Positions 1-6,727 are shown, counted from the first letter of the stretch. The stretch: 7,505 nucleotides of DNA from Hyphomicrobiales bacterium (GCA_027030295.1 JALVFB010000343.1:1-7505); one strand, 5' to 3'. Translations and numbers: made by a program. The notes: generated by a model not told the origin, from the sequence alone.

Positions 1-494
1 CCGGCCTCCGCCGCCCGCTGGCGCGAGAGCACCTGCGCGAGCAGAGCGATGGACTTGATGTCGCGGCGCTTCCAGCGCAGTTCCTCGACGAGCTTCACCG
101 ATATGCCGGTTTGCGCGCGCGGATTGTCGACCACCGGCATGGCCTTCGGGAAGGTGAAGACCGATGGCGTGGCCTGCGCCGGAAAGGGAAAGTCGCGATC
201 GGCCACGCCACGGGTGATCTGCGAATAGATGATGCCCTCTTGCAGGCGGTTGCGGGCGATCAGCTCGTGGTGCATGGCGAGGAAATCGTCCCGCTCCATG
301 GGCCAGGCGATGGAAAGCGCGGAGAGCGAGTTGGCAAGCCGCGCCATCATCCTGTCCGCGTCCACCAGCCGCCCGCCGATGACCGGCACCACCTCGTAGG
401 CGCCGTCGCCGAACACGAAGCCGCGGTCGAAGGGCGAAACGCGGGCCTGGTCTTCCGGCACATACTGGCCGTTTACGTGAACGATGCGGGACAT
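1..494 (-). CDS. dat: D-amino-acid aminotransferase (class IV PLP fold), N-terminal part, cut by window edge
   Basis: This gene runs off the left edge; 164 codons are visible. The product should be a cytoplasmic PLP enzyme that moves the amino group between D-amino acids and 2-oxo acids, giving D-Ala or D-Glu for cell-wall synthesis. The N-terminus carries the class IV signature (DRGFVFGDGAYE, residues 23-34). The segment RWKRRDIKS (140-148) holds the expected Schiff-base lysine, K147, close to K145 of the Bacillus enzyme. The ITRGVADRDFPFP stretch (93-105) keeps the Arg (R100) of the canonical carboxylate-binding RxH pair, but the His position is Phe. That form is, from memory, common in alphaproteobacterial relatives. 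The start at 494 is supported by a GGGGGA ribosome site six bases upstream. It lies 175 bases after the metallo-hydrolase stop, with a hairpin between. A branched-chain or other class IV transaminase is the main alternative; the C-terminal half would decide. Confidence 0.86.
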   Translation of the reverse strand, partial: MSRIVHVNGQYVPEDQARVSPFDRGFVFGDGAYEVVPVIGGRLVDADRMMARLANSLSALSIAWPMERDDFLAMHHELIARNRLQEGIIYSQITRGVADRDFPFPAQATPSVFTFPKAMPVVDNPRAQTGISVKLVEELRWKRRDIKSIALLAQVLSRQRAAEA

Positions 495-520
495 GGCGTA
501 TCCCCCGTGCATGAAGAGCG

Positions 521-556
521 AAGCCCGGGAGCGTCATTGCTCCCGGGTTTGGTTTT
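521..556 (+). terminator. Strong hairpin with T-rich tail between dat and the metallo-hydrolase gene
   Basis: CCCGGGAGC (524-532) and GCTCCCGGG (539-547) pair perfectly around the loop GTCATT, and the stem can be extended by about three weaker pairs. The T-rich tail TTTGGTTTT (548-556) follows on the plus strand, so by shape it is an intrinsic terminator for plus-strand transcripts. No plus-strand gene precedes it. Both neighbours read minus: in that direction it sits after the metallo-hydrolase and 27 bases before the dat start, with little T-richness after the stem. It may block antisense transcription, partly end the upstream mRNA, or fold in the dat 5' leader. Confidence 0.5.
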
Positions 557-669
557 AGCATGCGTGCCCGCCCTGCGATAGCTGTGCCTACGCTCTTGCG
601 TTGCTGGAAAAGCGACGCGCTTTCATCCCGTTCTCCGCCTTGGCGAAAGGTCAGGCACACGACCGTGTG

Positions 670-1563
670 TCAGAAGGTGTCCAGCGGCACCTTCAGGTAG
701 CGGATGCCGTTGTCCTCCGGCTCCGGCAGCTTGCCGGCGTGGATGTTCACCTGAATGGAGGGGATGATGAGCCGCGGCAGGCTCAGCGTGGCGTCGCGCT
801 CGGTGCGCATCTTCACGAATTCGTCTTCCGGGATGCCGTCGCGCACGTGGATGTTCTTCGCGCGCTGCTCGCCCACCGTGGTCTGCCAGGCCGGTTCGCG
901 GCCCTCGGGCGGATAGTCGTGGCAGACGAAGATGCGCGTTTCCTCCGGCAGGGAGAGAATGCGGCGGATGGAGCGGTAGAGCGTGCGCGCGTCGCCGCCG
1001 GGAAAATCCGCCCGCGCCGTGCCCACGTCCGGCATGAAGATGGTGTCGCCGACGAAGGCGGCGTCGCCGATGACATGGGTCATGCAGGCCGGCGTGTGGC
1101 CGGGCGTGTGCAGGGCCACGGCGCGCATGCCGCCAATGGCGTATTCCTCGCCGTCCTCGAACAGGTGGTCGAAGTCGCCCGGCGCGCCTTTCATGGCGTG
1201 GGCGTCGTTGAAGATGCGGCCGAAGGTCTTCTGCACCGTGTCGATGTGCCTGCCGATGCCGATCCTGCCGCCGAGGCGTTTCTTGACGTAGGGCGCGGCG
1301 GAGAGATGATCGGCGTGGGCGTGCGTCTCGATGATCCAGTCCACCTTCAGCCCATTGTCCTGCACGAAGCGGATCACCCGGTCGGCGGAGCGGGTGTCCG
1401 TGTGGCCGGACACGGGGTCGTAATCGAGCACCGTGTCGATGACGGCGCAATGGTCGCTGTCCGGATCCTTCACCACGTAGCTGATGGTGGCGGTGTCCGG
1501 ATCGAAAAAGCCGGTCACCTGCGGTTTCACGGTCAGATCGGCGATCGCAATGGTTTCTGGCAT
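670..1563 (-). CDS. Blh-like metallo-beta-lactamase-fold hydrolase, putative persulfide dioxygenase
   Basis: The 297-residue product is a soluble metallo-beta-lactamase-fold protein with no signal peptide. The metal ligands are visible: THAHADH (H81, H83, D85, H86), H156 in HTPGHTPACMTH, D173 in FVGDTIF, and H215 in VCHDY. The segments GTARADFPGGD (181-191) and IIPSIQVN (266-273) match my memory of the Blh proteins of Agrobacterium and relatives, which belong with ETHE1-type persulfide dioxygenases. Those use one mononuclear iron to oxidise glutathione persulfide to sulfite during sulfide detoxification. Unlike Agrobacterium Blh, there is no extra N-terminal phosphatase-like (DUF442) domain. 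The start at 1563 has AAGGAG about eight bases upstream. An AT-rich inverted repeat lies about 37 bases upstream. No sulfide regulator, rhodanese or quinone reductase is in the window, so the substrate is inferred from family; glyoxalase II-type hydrolysis is a less likely alternative. Confidence 0.85.
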   Translation of the reverse strand: MPETIAIADLTVKPQVTGFFDPDTATISYVVKDPDSDHCAVIDTVLDYDPVSGHTDTRSADRVIRFVQDNGLKVDWIIETHAHADHLSAAPYVKKRLGGRIGIGRHIDTVQKTFGRIFNDAHAMKGAPGDFDHLFEDGEEYAIGGMRAVALHTPGHTPACMTHVIGDAAFVGDTIFMPDVGTARADFPGGDARTLYRSIRRILSLPEETRIFVCHDYPPEGREPAWQTTVGEQRAKNIHVRDGIPEDEFVKMRTERDATLSLPRLIIPSIQVNIHAGKLPEPEDNGIRYLKVPLDTF

Positions 1564-1599
1564 GGCCTGTCTCCTTCGTTCACCTCCGGAAGGGAAGTC

Positions 1600-1619
1600 A
1601 TATTAGAAAGCTCTAATAT
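1600..1619. promoter_or_regulatory. AT-rich perfect inverted repeat, probable operator/promoter of the metallo-hydrolase gene
   Basis: The arms ATATTAGA (1600-1607) and TCTAATAT (1612-1619) are exact reverse complements with a 4-base spacer. This AT-rich island stands out in very GC-rich surroundings. It lies 37 to 56 bases upstream of the metallo-hydrolase start, and either arm could serve as a -10 element (TAATAT or TATATT on the minus strand), so a bound protein would block RNA polymerase. ArsR/SmtB-type repressors such as BigR and SqrR control this enzyme family and use AT-rich dyads. That identification is inference, since no regulator gene is present in the window. Confidence 0.65.
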
Positions 1620-1696
1620 ACATGGAGCCAACGGCCATGCCTTCAACCGCGGACTATCCCACGCCGTGAAATGACGAATTGGTCAGGCAGGCAGGC

Positions 1697-2725
1697 TCAG
1701 CCCCGCCGGCACTTCAGGCGCTTCATCTCGCGCGGGGCCAGCAGGGTGGCGGCGCGCGAGTCGGGATAGCGCTTGAGCAGGCTGTCCCAGGCGGCGCAGG
1801 CTTCCTTCTTGCGCCCCATGCGTTTCAGCGCCTGGCCCAGGCGCAGCAGGGCGCGCGGCGCCAGCCGGCTGTCCGGCGCGGCGCGATAGACATCCACGAA
1901 CAGTCGCCCGGCTTCCTTGAACTGCCCCTTGATGTAGAGCGTCTGGCCCAGCTCGAAACGCGCTTCCGTGGCCTTCGGGTGGTTCGGAAAGCGCGCGAGA
2001 AAGGCGCGGTAGGCCTCTTCCGCCGCGTCGTGGCGGCGGGCCAGGAAATTCTGCCGCGCCCTGTTCAGCAGGGCATCGGCCGACAGCGCGGCCAGCGCCG
2101 GGGGAATGCTCGCCGGTTGCGGTTGCGGCTGTGGTCGTGGCGGCGCGATGGTATCACCGGCACCCGGGGGAGGCGACAGCGGCGCGCTCGTCACCTGTCC
2201 CGGCGCCAGCGAGGTCGCGCCGGCCGCGCCCGCGCCCACCGCGCCGGTTACCGCGCCTGGCAGGGGGATGGGGCCGGCGGCGGCCGGTGGCGGGGCCGGC
2301 GTGGGGGAAAGAGGGGCGTTGGCGCCGGGGGCCGGCCGTGGTGTTGCCGGCGCCGGTCTGCCGGTGTTCCCCGCGGCGCCTTCTCCGACATGGCCCAGGA
2401 CCACCTCTTCGTCAGGCGCCGTTGCGCTCATCCCGATATCGGGCGCGATGTCCGTATCCCGCAATGGTGGCAAGGGCTTGAACGCCTCCGCCGCCTTGCG
2501 ACTTCCGACTTCGCCAGCCGCGCCCTGGCGAGCCGCTTTCAGAGCCTTTTCCAGCCGCCGGATGCGCGCGTCGTAATCGCGCTTCATCCGCTTCATCTCG
2601 TGCTCCAGCCGGATGATGCGGTCATAGAGCGATTCCCAACGCGCATCGCCCACCGACTGTGCCCAGGTGGCGGGAGCGGTGGAAACCAGCAGGGCGATGG
2701 CAATGACACGGGCGACGGTCTTCAT
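1697..2725 (-). CDS. cpoB: CpoB (YbgF), Tol-Pal associated periplasmic coiled-coil/TPR protein
   Basis: CpoB is the periplasmic partner of the Tol-Pal complex; in E. coli it binds TolA and the PBP1B synthase and couples outer-membrane constriction to septal peptidoglycan synthesis. The 342-residue product begins with a Sec signal peptide ending at TWA|Q (cleavage after A22). A charged heptad-like helix follows (about 26-66), the expected trimerising coiled coil. Then comes a long Pro/Ala/Gly-rich linker (about 83-212) and three TPR-like repeats (about 216-249, 253-286, 290-323). Two late cysteines, C310 and C339, could pair. It is the last gene of the tolA-tolB-pal-cpoB run, 42 bases after pal. 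GGAG eight bases before the ATG supports the start at 2725. The linker makes it longer than the E. coli protein (about 260 residues). No terminator with a T-tract is seen in the 133 bases before the metallo-hydrolase start. Confidence 0.92.
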   Translation of the reverse strand: MKTVARVIAIALLVSTAPATWAQSVGDARWESLYDRIIRLEHEMKRMKRDYDARIRRLEKALKAARQGAAGEVGSRKAAEAFKPLPPLRDTDIAPDIGMSATAPDEEVVLGHVGEGAAGNTGRPAPATPRPAPGANAPLSPTPAPPPAAAGPIPLPGAVTGAVGAGAAGATSLAPGQVTSAPLSPPPGAGDTIAPPRPQPQPQPASIPPALAALSADALLNRARQNFLARRHDAAEEAYRAFLARFPNHPKATEARFELGQTLYIKGQFKEAGRLFVDVYRAAPDSRLAPRALLRLGQALKRMGRKKEACAAWDSLLKRYPDSRAATLLAPREMKRLKCRRG

Positions 2726-2767
2726 GTTTCCAACTCCGGCTCATTGCCCCCCGGTCAACGAAACGGC

Positions 2768-3301
2768 TCAGCGGCGCGCGCCGCCGGTGATCACCGTCAC
2801 CGCCCGGCGGTTCTGCGCCCAGCAGCGTTCCTCGTCGCACAGCGCCACCGGGCGCTCCTTGCCATAGGCGATGGTGGAGATGCGGTTGGCCGCCACCCCT
2901 TGCGAAATCAGGAAACGCTTCACCGCCTCGGCGCGGCGGGCGGAAAGCGCCAGGTTGTATTCGCGCGTGCCGCGTTCGTCGGCATGGCCCTCGATGCGCA
3001 CCGTCACCCGCGGGTAACGGTTCAGCCACGCCGCCTGGCGCCTGAGAATGTCCTGCGCCTCCGGCGTCAGGCTCCACTGATCCACCAGAAAATGCACCCG
3101 GTCGCCCACGTTGACGATGAAATCCCGCTCCGAACCGGGGGTTGCCTGCCCCCCCGCGTTCACGCCCGCGCCGTTGCCGCCGGCGTCCAGGCTGGGCTTG
3201 TCGGTGCCGGAACAGGCCGCCAGCGCCAGCGCCATGCCGGTCACGGCCAGCCACCGCCAGCGGCCAATGCCGCGCATGAAGGAATTCGTCACCTTGTTCA
3301 T
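2768..3301 (-). CDS. pal: Pal, peptidoglycan-associated outer-membrane lipoprotein
   Basis: Pal anchors the outer membrane to peptidoglycan and is released and relocated by TolB during division. The 177-residue precursor has a basic N-region, a hydrophobic stretch and a lipobox ALAAC with the lipidated cysteine at C30, followed by a Gly/Asn-rich tether (about 38-57). Residues 60-175 form an OmpA-like domain. GHADERGTREYN (105-116) and LALSARRAEAV (117-127) carry the Asp and Arg positions that grip meso-diaminopimelate. C155 and C160 lie close together before NRRAV, as in other alphaproteobacterial Pal proteins I recall, and may form a small disulfide loop. Ser rather than Asp at position +2 after the lipid cysteine fits outer-membrane sorting. 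GGAG about nine bases upstream favours the start at 3301 over the in-frame ATG at 3277. It is separated from tolB by 95 bases and from cpoB by 42. Confidence 0.96.
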   Translation of the reverse strand: MNKVTNSFMRGIGRWRWLAVTGMALALAACSGTDKPSLDAGGNGAGVNAGGQATPGSERDFIVNVGDRVHFLVDQWSLTPEAQDILRRQAAWLNRYPRVTVRIEGHADERGTREYNLALSARRAEAVKRFLISQGVAANRISTIAYGKERPVALCDEERCWAQNRRAVTVITGGARR

Positions 3302-3396
3302 CCCCCGTTTCTCCGGTTGTGATTCGCCGGCACGCTACGCCGTCAATCTGTCGAAATTGCGCCCTGTTCCGATTTCGGGAGCATAGGCAGCGCGCC
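3302..3396 (-). promoter_or_regulatory. tolB-pal intergenic gap, possible internal promoter for pal
   Basis: The 95-base spacer is far longer than the 20 bases between tolA and tolB and is relatively AT-rich in its middle. The minus strand has a TTGAC element (inside 3340-3350) that could be a -35, but I find no convincing -10 at the right distance. Pal is needed in large excess over TolA and TolB, and an internal pal promoter is known in other bacteria, so a promoter here is plausible. No hairpin terminator is visible. Confidence 0.25.
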
Positions 3397-4725
3397 TCAT
3401 TTCAGCAAGGGCGACCAGGCCGGGTCGGACGCGAAATTCGGCGTCGGCACCAGCCGCTCGTTGTAGCCCGTCAGATCCACCGAATAGAGATGCGGCCCGC
3501 CATTCGGCCCGCGCCGGGTACGGAAGAACATGATGACCCGGCCGTTGGGCGCCCAGGTCGGCCCTTCGTTGTGATAGCCTTCGGTCAGGATGCGCTCGCC
3601 GGAGCCGTCCGGGCGCATGACGCCGATGGCGAAACGGCCCCGGCGCATGCGGGTAAACGCGATCATGTCGCCGCGCGGCGACCAGACGGGGGTGGAATAG
3701 CGCCCCCGGCCGAAGCTGATGCGTTTCGCCGGGCCGCCGGGCGCAGGCATCACGTAAAGCTGCTGGCTGCCCTCGCGGTCGGATTCGAAGACGATGAAGC
3801 GCCCGTCCGGCGAATAGCTGGGCGCGGTGTCGATGGCGCGGGTGTTGGTGAGCTGGCGGATCCGGCGGGTGGCCAGATCCATTTCGTAGAGGTTCGAGCC
3901 GCCGTTTTCCAGCAGGCTGAACACCAGCCGGCGCCCGTCCGGCGAAAAGCGCGGGGCGAAGCTCATGCGCGGAAATTCGCCGATCATCCGGCGTTGTCCG
4001 GTGGCGAGGTCGAGGATATAGACCCGCGGCACGCCGGTGGCGTAGGAGAGATAGGCGATGCGCTGCGCCGCCGGCGAAAAGCGCGGGGTGAGCACCAGCG
4101 CCCGGCCGTCGGTGAGGTAATGCAGGTTGAAGCCGTCCTGATCCATGATCGCCAGGCGCTTCACCCGCTTCTTCTTCGGCCCCGATTCGTCGATGAAGAC
4201 GATGCGGGTGTCGAAATAGCCCTCATCCCCCGTCACGGCCTTGTAAACGGCATCGGATATCTTGTGGCCCACCCGCCGCCACTCGCGCTTCGAGGTGATG
4301 AACTTCAGTCCCAGGATCTGCCGCTGGGTGAACACGTCCCACAGGCGAAAGGCGCCTTCCACCCGGCCATCGGGATGCGCCGCCACCCGCCCGACGATGA
4401 GCGCCTGGGCCTTGATGACCCGCCAGGAGCCGAATTGCGGCGGCGCGTCGAAGCTGTTGATGCGCTCGATGTAGGCGGCCGGATCGATGATCCGGAACAG
4501 GCCGGAGCGCGCCAGGTTGTTGCGGATGATCTCCGCCACCTTCTGGCCCAGCACCCGTTCGTCCTGCGTGCGGCCGAGGAAGTCCGGCACCGCCACCGGC
4601 ACGGGCTGCACCTGGCCGCGGTTGATCTGCACCTGCAACACGGCGCGCGCCGGCGTGGCCAGCAGCAGCATCCAGGCGGCCAGCACCACCATCATCCAGC
4701 CGGTGAAGAGTTCCTTTTTCGGCAT
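3397..4725 (-). CDS. tolB: TolB, periplasmic beta-propeller of the Tol-Pal system
   Basis: TolB shuttles between TolA and Pal in the periplasm and mobilises Pal at the division site. The 442-residue precursor has a Sec signal peptide with a strong hydrophobic core (11-24) and cleavage at ARA|V (after A28). Residues about 30-165 form the alpha/beta N-terminal domain (VAVPDFLG at 44-51, [16 protein letters not shown] at 66-81). From about 174 to the end there are TolB/PD40 blades, each marked by an SPxG-like turn (F-S-P-A-A at 216-220, SPDG at 261 and 305, SPRG at 349, APNG at 392). The length is close to E. coli TolB (430). The frame stays open 95 codons further upstream, inside tolA, but that part has no signal peptide. 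The ATG at 4725 is therefore chosen, with a GGGGGA element 12 bases upstream. The gene follows tolA by only 20 bases, so the two are surely co-transcribed. Confidence 0.96.
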   Translation of the reverse strand: MPKKELFTGWMMVVLAAWMLLLATPARAVLQVQINRGQVQPVPVAVPDFLGRTQDERVLGQKVAEIIRNNLARSGLFRIIDPAAYIERINSFDAPPQFGSWRVIKAQALIVGRVAAHPDGRVEGAFRLWDVFTQRQILGLKFITSKREWRRVGHKISDAVYKAVTGDEGYFDTRIVFIDESGPKKKRVKRLAIMDQDGFNLHYLTDGRALVLTPRFSPAAQRIAYLSYATGVPRVYILDLATGQRRMIGEFPRMSFAPRFSPDGRRLVFSLLENGGSNLYEMDLATRRIRQLTNTRAIDTAPSYSPDGRFIVFESDREGSQQLYVMPAPGGPAKRISFGRGRYSTPVWSPRGDMIAFTRMRRGRFAIGVMRPDGSGERILTEGYHNEGPTWAPNGRVIMFFRTRRGPNGGPHLYSVDLTGYNERLVPTPNFASDPAWSPLLK

Positions 4726-4745
4726 CGTTTTTCCGTATCCCCCGG

Positions 4746-5777
4746 TCAGTTCACCGCCAGCACCTTGCTGGGGTCGAACGTGAGTATCACATCCCGCCAC
4801 AGATCGTAACGATCCGGTGGCAGAAAGGCATAGGGCGCGCAGGCCAGCACCGCCCGCACGGCGCTTTGCGCGGCGGCCGGAAAGGCCGGATGGCTCATGC
4901 TGTTCAGCACCACCGGCCCGCCCGTGACCTCGCCGCCCGGCCCCAGCTGGAAGCGCACCCGCACCTGCAGGTTTTCGGCGTCGCGCACGCCGGCCGGGAT
5001 GTTCCAGCACTGCTCGATGCGCGCGCGCAGGGCATCGGCCAGGTCGGCGGCGATGCGCGCATCGTCGCCGTTGACGTTGGCCGGCCCCTGCAGCGGCGTG
5101 CCGGTGCGCGCCTGCTTCGGTTGCGGCGCGGCGCGCTTCTCGTCGGTCTTGTTCAGCAGCGCGGCGATGTCGTCAATCACGTCGCGTTTCTTTTTCTTCG
5201 TTTCCCGCTTCACCACCTTTTTCGGCTTCGGTTTCGGCTTGTGGCGGGCGATCTTCGGGCGCGGGCGGGGGCGCACCTTCGGTTTCGGGCGCGGAGGCTT
5301 TTTCGGTTTCGGCCGCGCCTTCACCACCTTCTTCACCAGCGCGTCCAGAGGGTCGGGCTTCTCCGGCGCCGGCTTTTCCTTCGGCTTCGGCTCAGGCTTG
5401 GGTTCGGGCTTCGGCATCGGCTCGCGGGCGGCCCGTTTCACCTCATGCGCGGGCTTCGGCGCGGGCTTCTTCACCTCCTTGCGCGCTTCCTTCGGCGGGG
5501 CGGGCCTTTCCGCCTTCTTCGGCGTTTTTTTCACCTCCTTGCGCATGGCCGCGCGCTTCGACACTTCCGAGATGTCCACGATCTCCACCGGCAGGGCCTC
5601 CTGCGGCGGCGCGATGAGCCTGTCCGGCCCGGTCAGCCGCAGCACGGCCAGCACGATGATGACCACGTGCAGGATCAGCGATATGCCAAGAGAAATGCGC
5701 AAGGGGCCGTCCGTTTGTCCGTTCGCCGGTCGCGGCCGTCTTCTCGCCCGCAAATCCGGCATTTGCATGACATGCAT
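4746..5777 (-). CDS. tolA: TolA, inner-membrane anchor spanning the periplasm, with Lys/Pro-rich linker
   Basis: TolA carries the proton-motive energy of TolQR across the periplasm to TolB-Pal. The 343-residue product has a basic cytoplasmic N-tail and one transmembrane helix (about 28-46). The helix contains SLILH (S33, H37), matching the Ser-x3-His motif through which TolA meets TolQR. The linker (about 73-225) is dominated by Lys, Pro, Arg and Glu, with KPEP and RPKP-type repeats. The C-terminal TolA/TonB-like domain (about 237-340) contains [12 protein letters not shown] (250-261) and two cysteines, C257 and C313, a likely disulfide. The start at 5777 has AGGGTG just upstream; in-frame ATGs at 5768 and 5762 are possible. 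The frame remains open further upstream, antisense to the dehydrogenase, but that extension does not resemble TolA. tolQ and tolR are not adjacent, which is unusual. Confidence 0.94.
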   Translation of the reverse strand: MHVMQMPDLRARRRPRPANGQTDGPLRISLGISLILHVVIIVLAVLRLTGPDRLIAPPQEALPVEIVDISEVSKRAAMRKEVKKTPKKAERPAPPKEARKEVKKPAPKPAHEVKRAAREPMPKPEPKPEPKPKEKPAPEKPDPLDALVKKVVKARPKPKKPPRPKPKVRPRPRPKIARHKPKPKPKKVVKRETKKKKRDVIDDIAALLNKTDEKRAAPQPKQARTGTPLQGPANVNGDDARIAADLADALRARIEQCWNIPAGVRDAENLQVRVRFQLGPGGEVTGGPVVLNSMSHPAFPAAAQSAVRAVLACAPYAFLPPDRYDLWRDVILTFDPSKVLAVN

Positions 5778-5843
5778 GAAACACCCTGGCAAACATTCGT
5801 TAACGCTTGACGAATGCGCCGCATGGGCCAAGCATGCCGCCCC
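5778..5843. promoter_or_regulatory. Divergent promoter region between tolA and the SDR gene, with inverted repeat
   Basis: Only 66 bases separate the two divergent starts, so both promoters must lie here or inside the genes. CATTCGT (5794-5800) and ACGAATG (5810-5816) are exact reverse complements with a 9-base spacer, and the self-complementary CGTTAACG (5798-5805) overlaps the left arm. For the dehydrogenase, TTGACG (5807-5812) is a good -35; seventeen bases later AAGCAT (5830-5835) is a weak -10 that would start the transcript near the ATG at 5844. No convincing tolA promoter hexamers were found. A protein bound at the repeat could affect both genes; its identity is unknown. Confidence 0.4.
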
Positions 5844-6686
5844 ATGAACGCGAATCGCACCATCCTCATCACGGGCTGTTCCTCCGGCATCGGACGAACC
5901 TGCGCCCTGGGCCTGAAGGCGCGCGGCTGGCGGGTGTTCGCCACCGCCCGCAAGCCGGAGGACCTGAAGGCGCTGGAGGCGGAGGGGCTGGAGGCGCTGT
6001 ATCTCGACTATGCCGATCCGCAAAGCGTCGAGGACTGCGTGCGCGAAGTGGCGGAGCGCACGGAGGGGCGCCTGTTCGCCCTGTTCAACAACGGCGCCTA
6101 TGGCCAATTGGGTGCGGTGGAAGACCTCTCGCGCGAAGTGTTGCGCGCGCAGTTCGAGGCCAATGTCTTCGGCTGGCACGATCTTACCCGCCGGATTATT
6201 CCGCTGATGCGGGCGAACGGCGCCGGGCGCATCGTACAGAATTCCTCCGTGCTCGGCATCGTCGCCATGAAGTGGCGCGGGGCGTATAACGCCAGCAAGT
6301 TCGCCATCGAGGGGCTTTCCGATACCTTGCGCCTGGAGCTGCGCGGCAGCGGCATTCATGTCTCCATCATCGAACCCGGCCCCATCTGGTCAAAATTCGT
6401 CGAATCGGCGCTGCGCCACTTTCAGGAAAACATCGACATCGAACATTCGCGCTATCGCGCCGTGTATGAGCGGCGTCTGAAACGGCTGCGCGGCGAGACG
6501 AAGCCCAATCCCTTCAAGCTGCCGCCGGAAGCGGTGCTGAAAAAGCTGGTGCACGCGCTGGAAAGCCCGCGCCCGAAGCCGAAATACCACGTTACCCTGC
6601 CCACCCACCTGATGGCGATTCTGCGCCGCGTGCTGCCCTGGCGGGTGCTGGATCTGGTGCTGGACAAGGCGTCCGATTCGAATTGA
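5844..6686 (+). CDS. Short-chain dehydrogenase/reductase, similar to E. coli YbbO
   Basis: The 280-residue product is a classical SDR, a cytoplasmic NAD(P)-dependent oxidoreductase. The nucleotide site TGCSSGIG (10-17) is followed by the basic pair region ARK (35-37), which suggests NADP(H), and D55. The NNAG motif appears as NNGAYG (82-87). Asn107, Ser135 in NSSVLG, Tyr148 and Lys152 (YNASK) form the catalytic tetrad, and PGP (178-180) follows. The tail (KPKYHVTLPTHLMAILRRVLPWRVLD, about 245-270) matches my memory of E. coli YbbO, an NADP-dependent aldehyde reductase; the substrate here is not known. In-frame ATGs exist at 5814 and 5823, but 5844 places the nucleotide motif at the usual distance. 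No candidate has a clear ribosome site, and a near-leaderless transcript is possible. The gene stands alone, divergent from tolA, and no functional link to Tol-Pal is evident. Confidence 0.9.
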   Translation: MNANRTILITGCSSGIGRTCALGLKARGWRVFATARKPEDLKALEAEGLEALYLDYADPQSVEDCVREVAERTEGRLFALFNNGAYGQLGAVEDLSREVLRAQFEANVFGWHDLTRRIIPLMRANGAGRIVQNSSVLGIVAMKWRGAYNASKFAIEGLSDTLRLELRGSGIHVSIIEPGPIWSKFVESALRHFQENIDIEHSRYRAVYERRLKRLRGETKPNPFKLPPEAVLKKLVHALESPRPKPKYHVTLPTHLMAILRRVLPWRVLDLVLDKASDSN

Positions 6687-6727
6687 CGCGAATTTTACGC
6701 AAATCCATCGGTTGAATCTGAACAGCG

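Noticed and set aside
656..669. Palindrome CACACG-AC-CGTGTG directly after the metallo-hydrolase stop.
   Set aside because: Arms of six bases with a 2-base loop are too tight for a good hairpin and no T-tract follows; could be chance.
1621..1639. Imperfect dyad built on CATGG/CCATG next to the AT-rich operator.
   Set aside because: Needs a bulge to pair beyond five bases and has no clear role.
601..1674. A 357-codon plus-strand frame opposite the metallo-hydrolase.
   Set aside because: The minus-strand product has all metal-binding motifs, and the plus frame begins inside it or its flank without a ribosome site.
1679..3322. A 547-codon open frame on the plus strand opposite cpoB and pal.
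   Set aside because: It is rich in Arg, Ala, His and Gly with no domain or signal peptide, and lies exactly antisense to well-recognised genes. Such frames are expected in GC-rich DNA.
3319..4809. A 496-codon plus-strand open frame opposite tolB.
   Set aside because: Composition is that of a GC-rich antisense shadow, while the minus strand encodes an unmistakable TolB.
4726..5010. N-terminal extension of TolB by 95 codons into tolA.
   Set aside because: The extension resembles no TolB, would put the signal peptide inside the protein, and overlaps tolA coding sequence.
4866..5847. Two overlapping plus-strand frames opposite tolA, one Phe/Gly-rich and one Arg/Leu-rich.
   Set aside because: The repeats simply mirror the Lys/Pro codons of the TolA linker read in reverse; no independent gene evidence.
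5778..6359. N-terminal extension of TolA antisense to the dehydrogenase.
   Set aside because: The extension is a shadow of the SDR gene, and TolA proteins begin shortly before the transmembrane helix.
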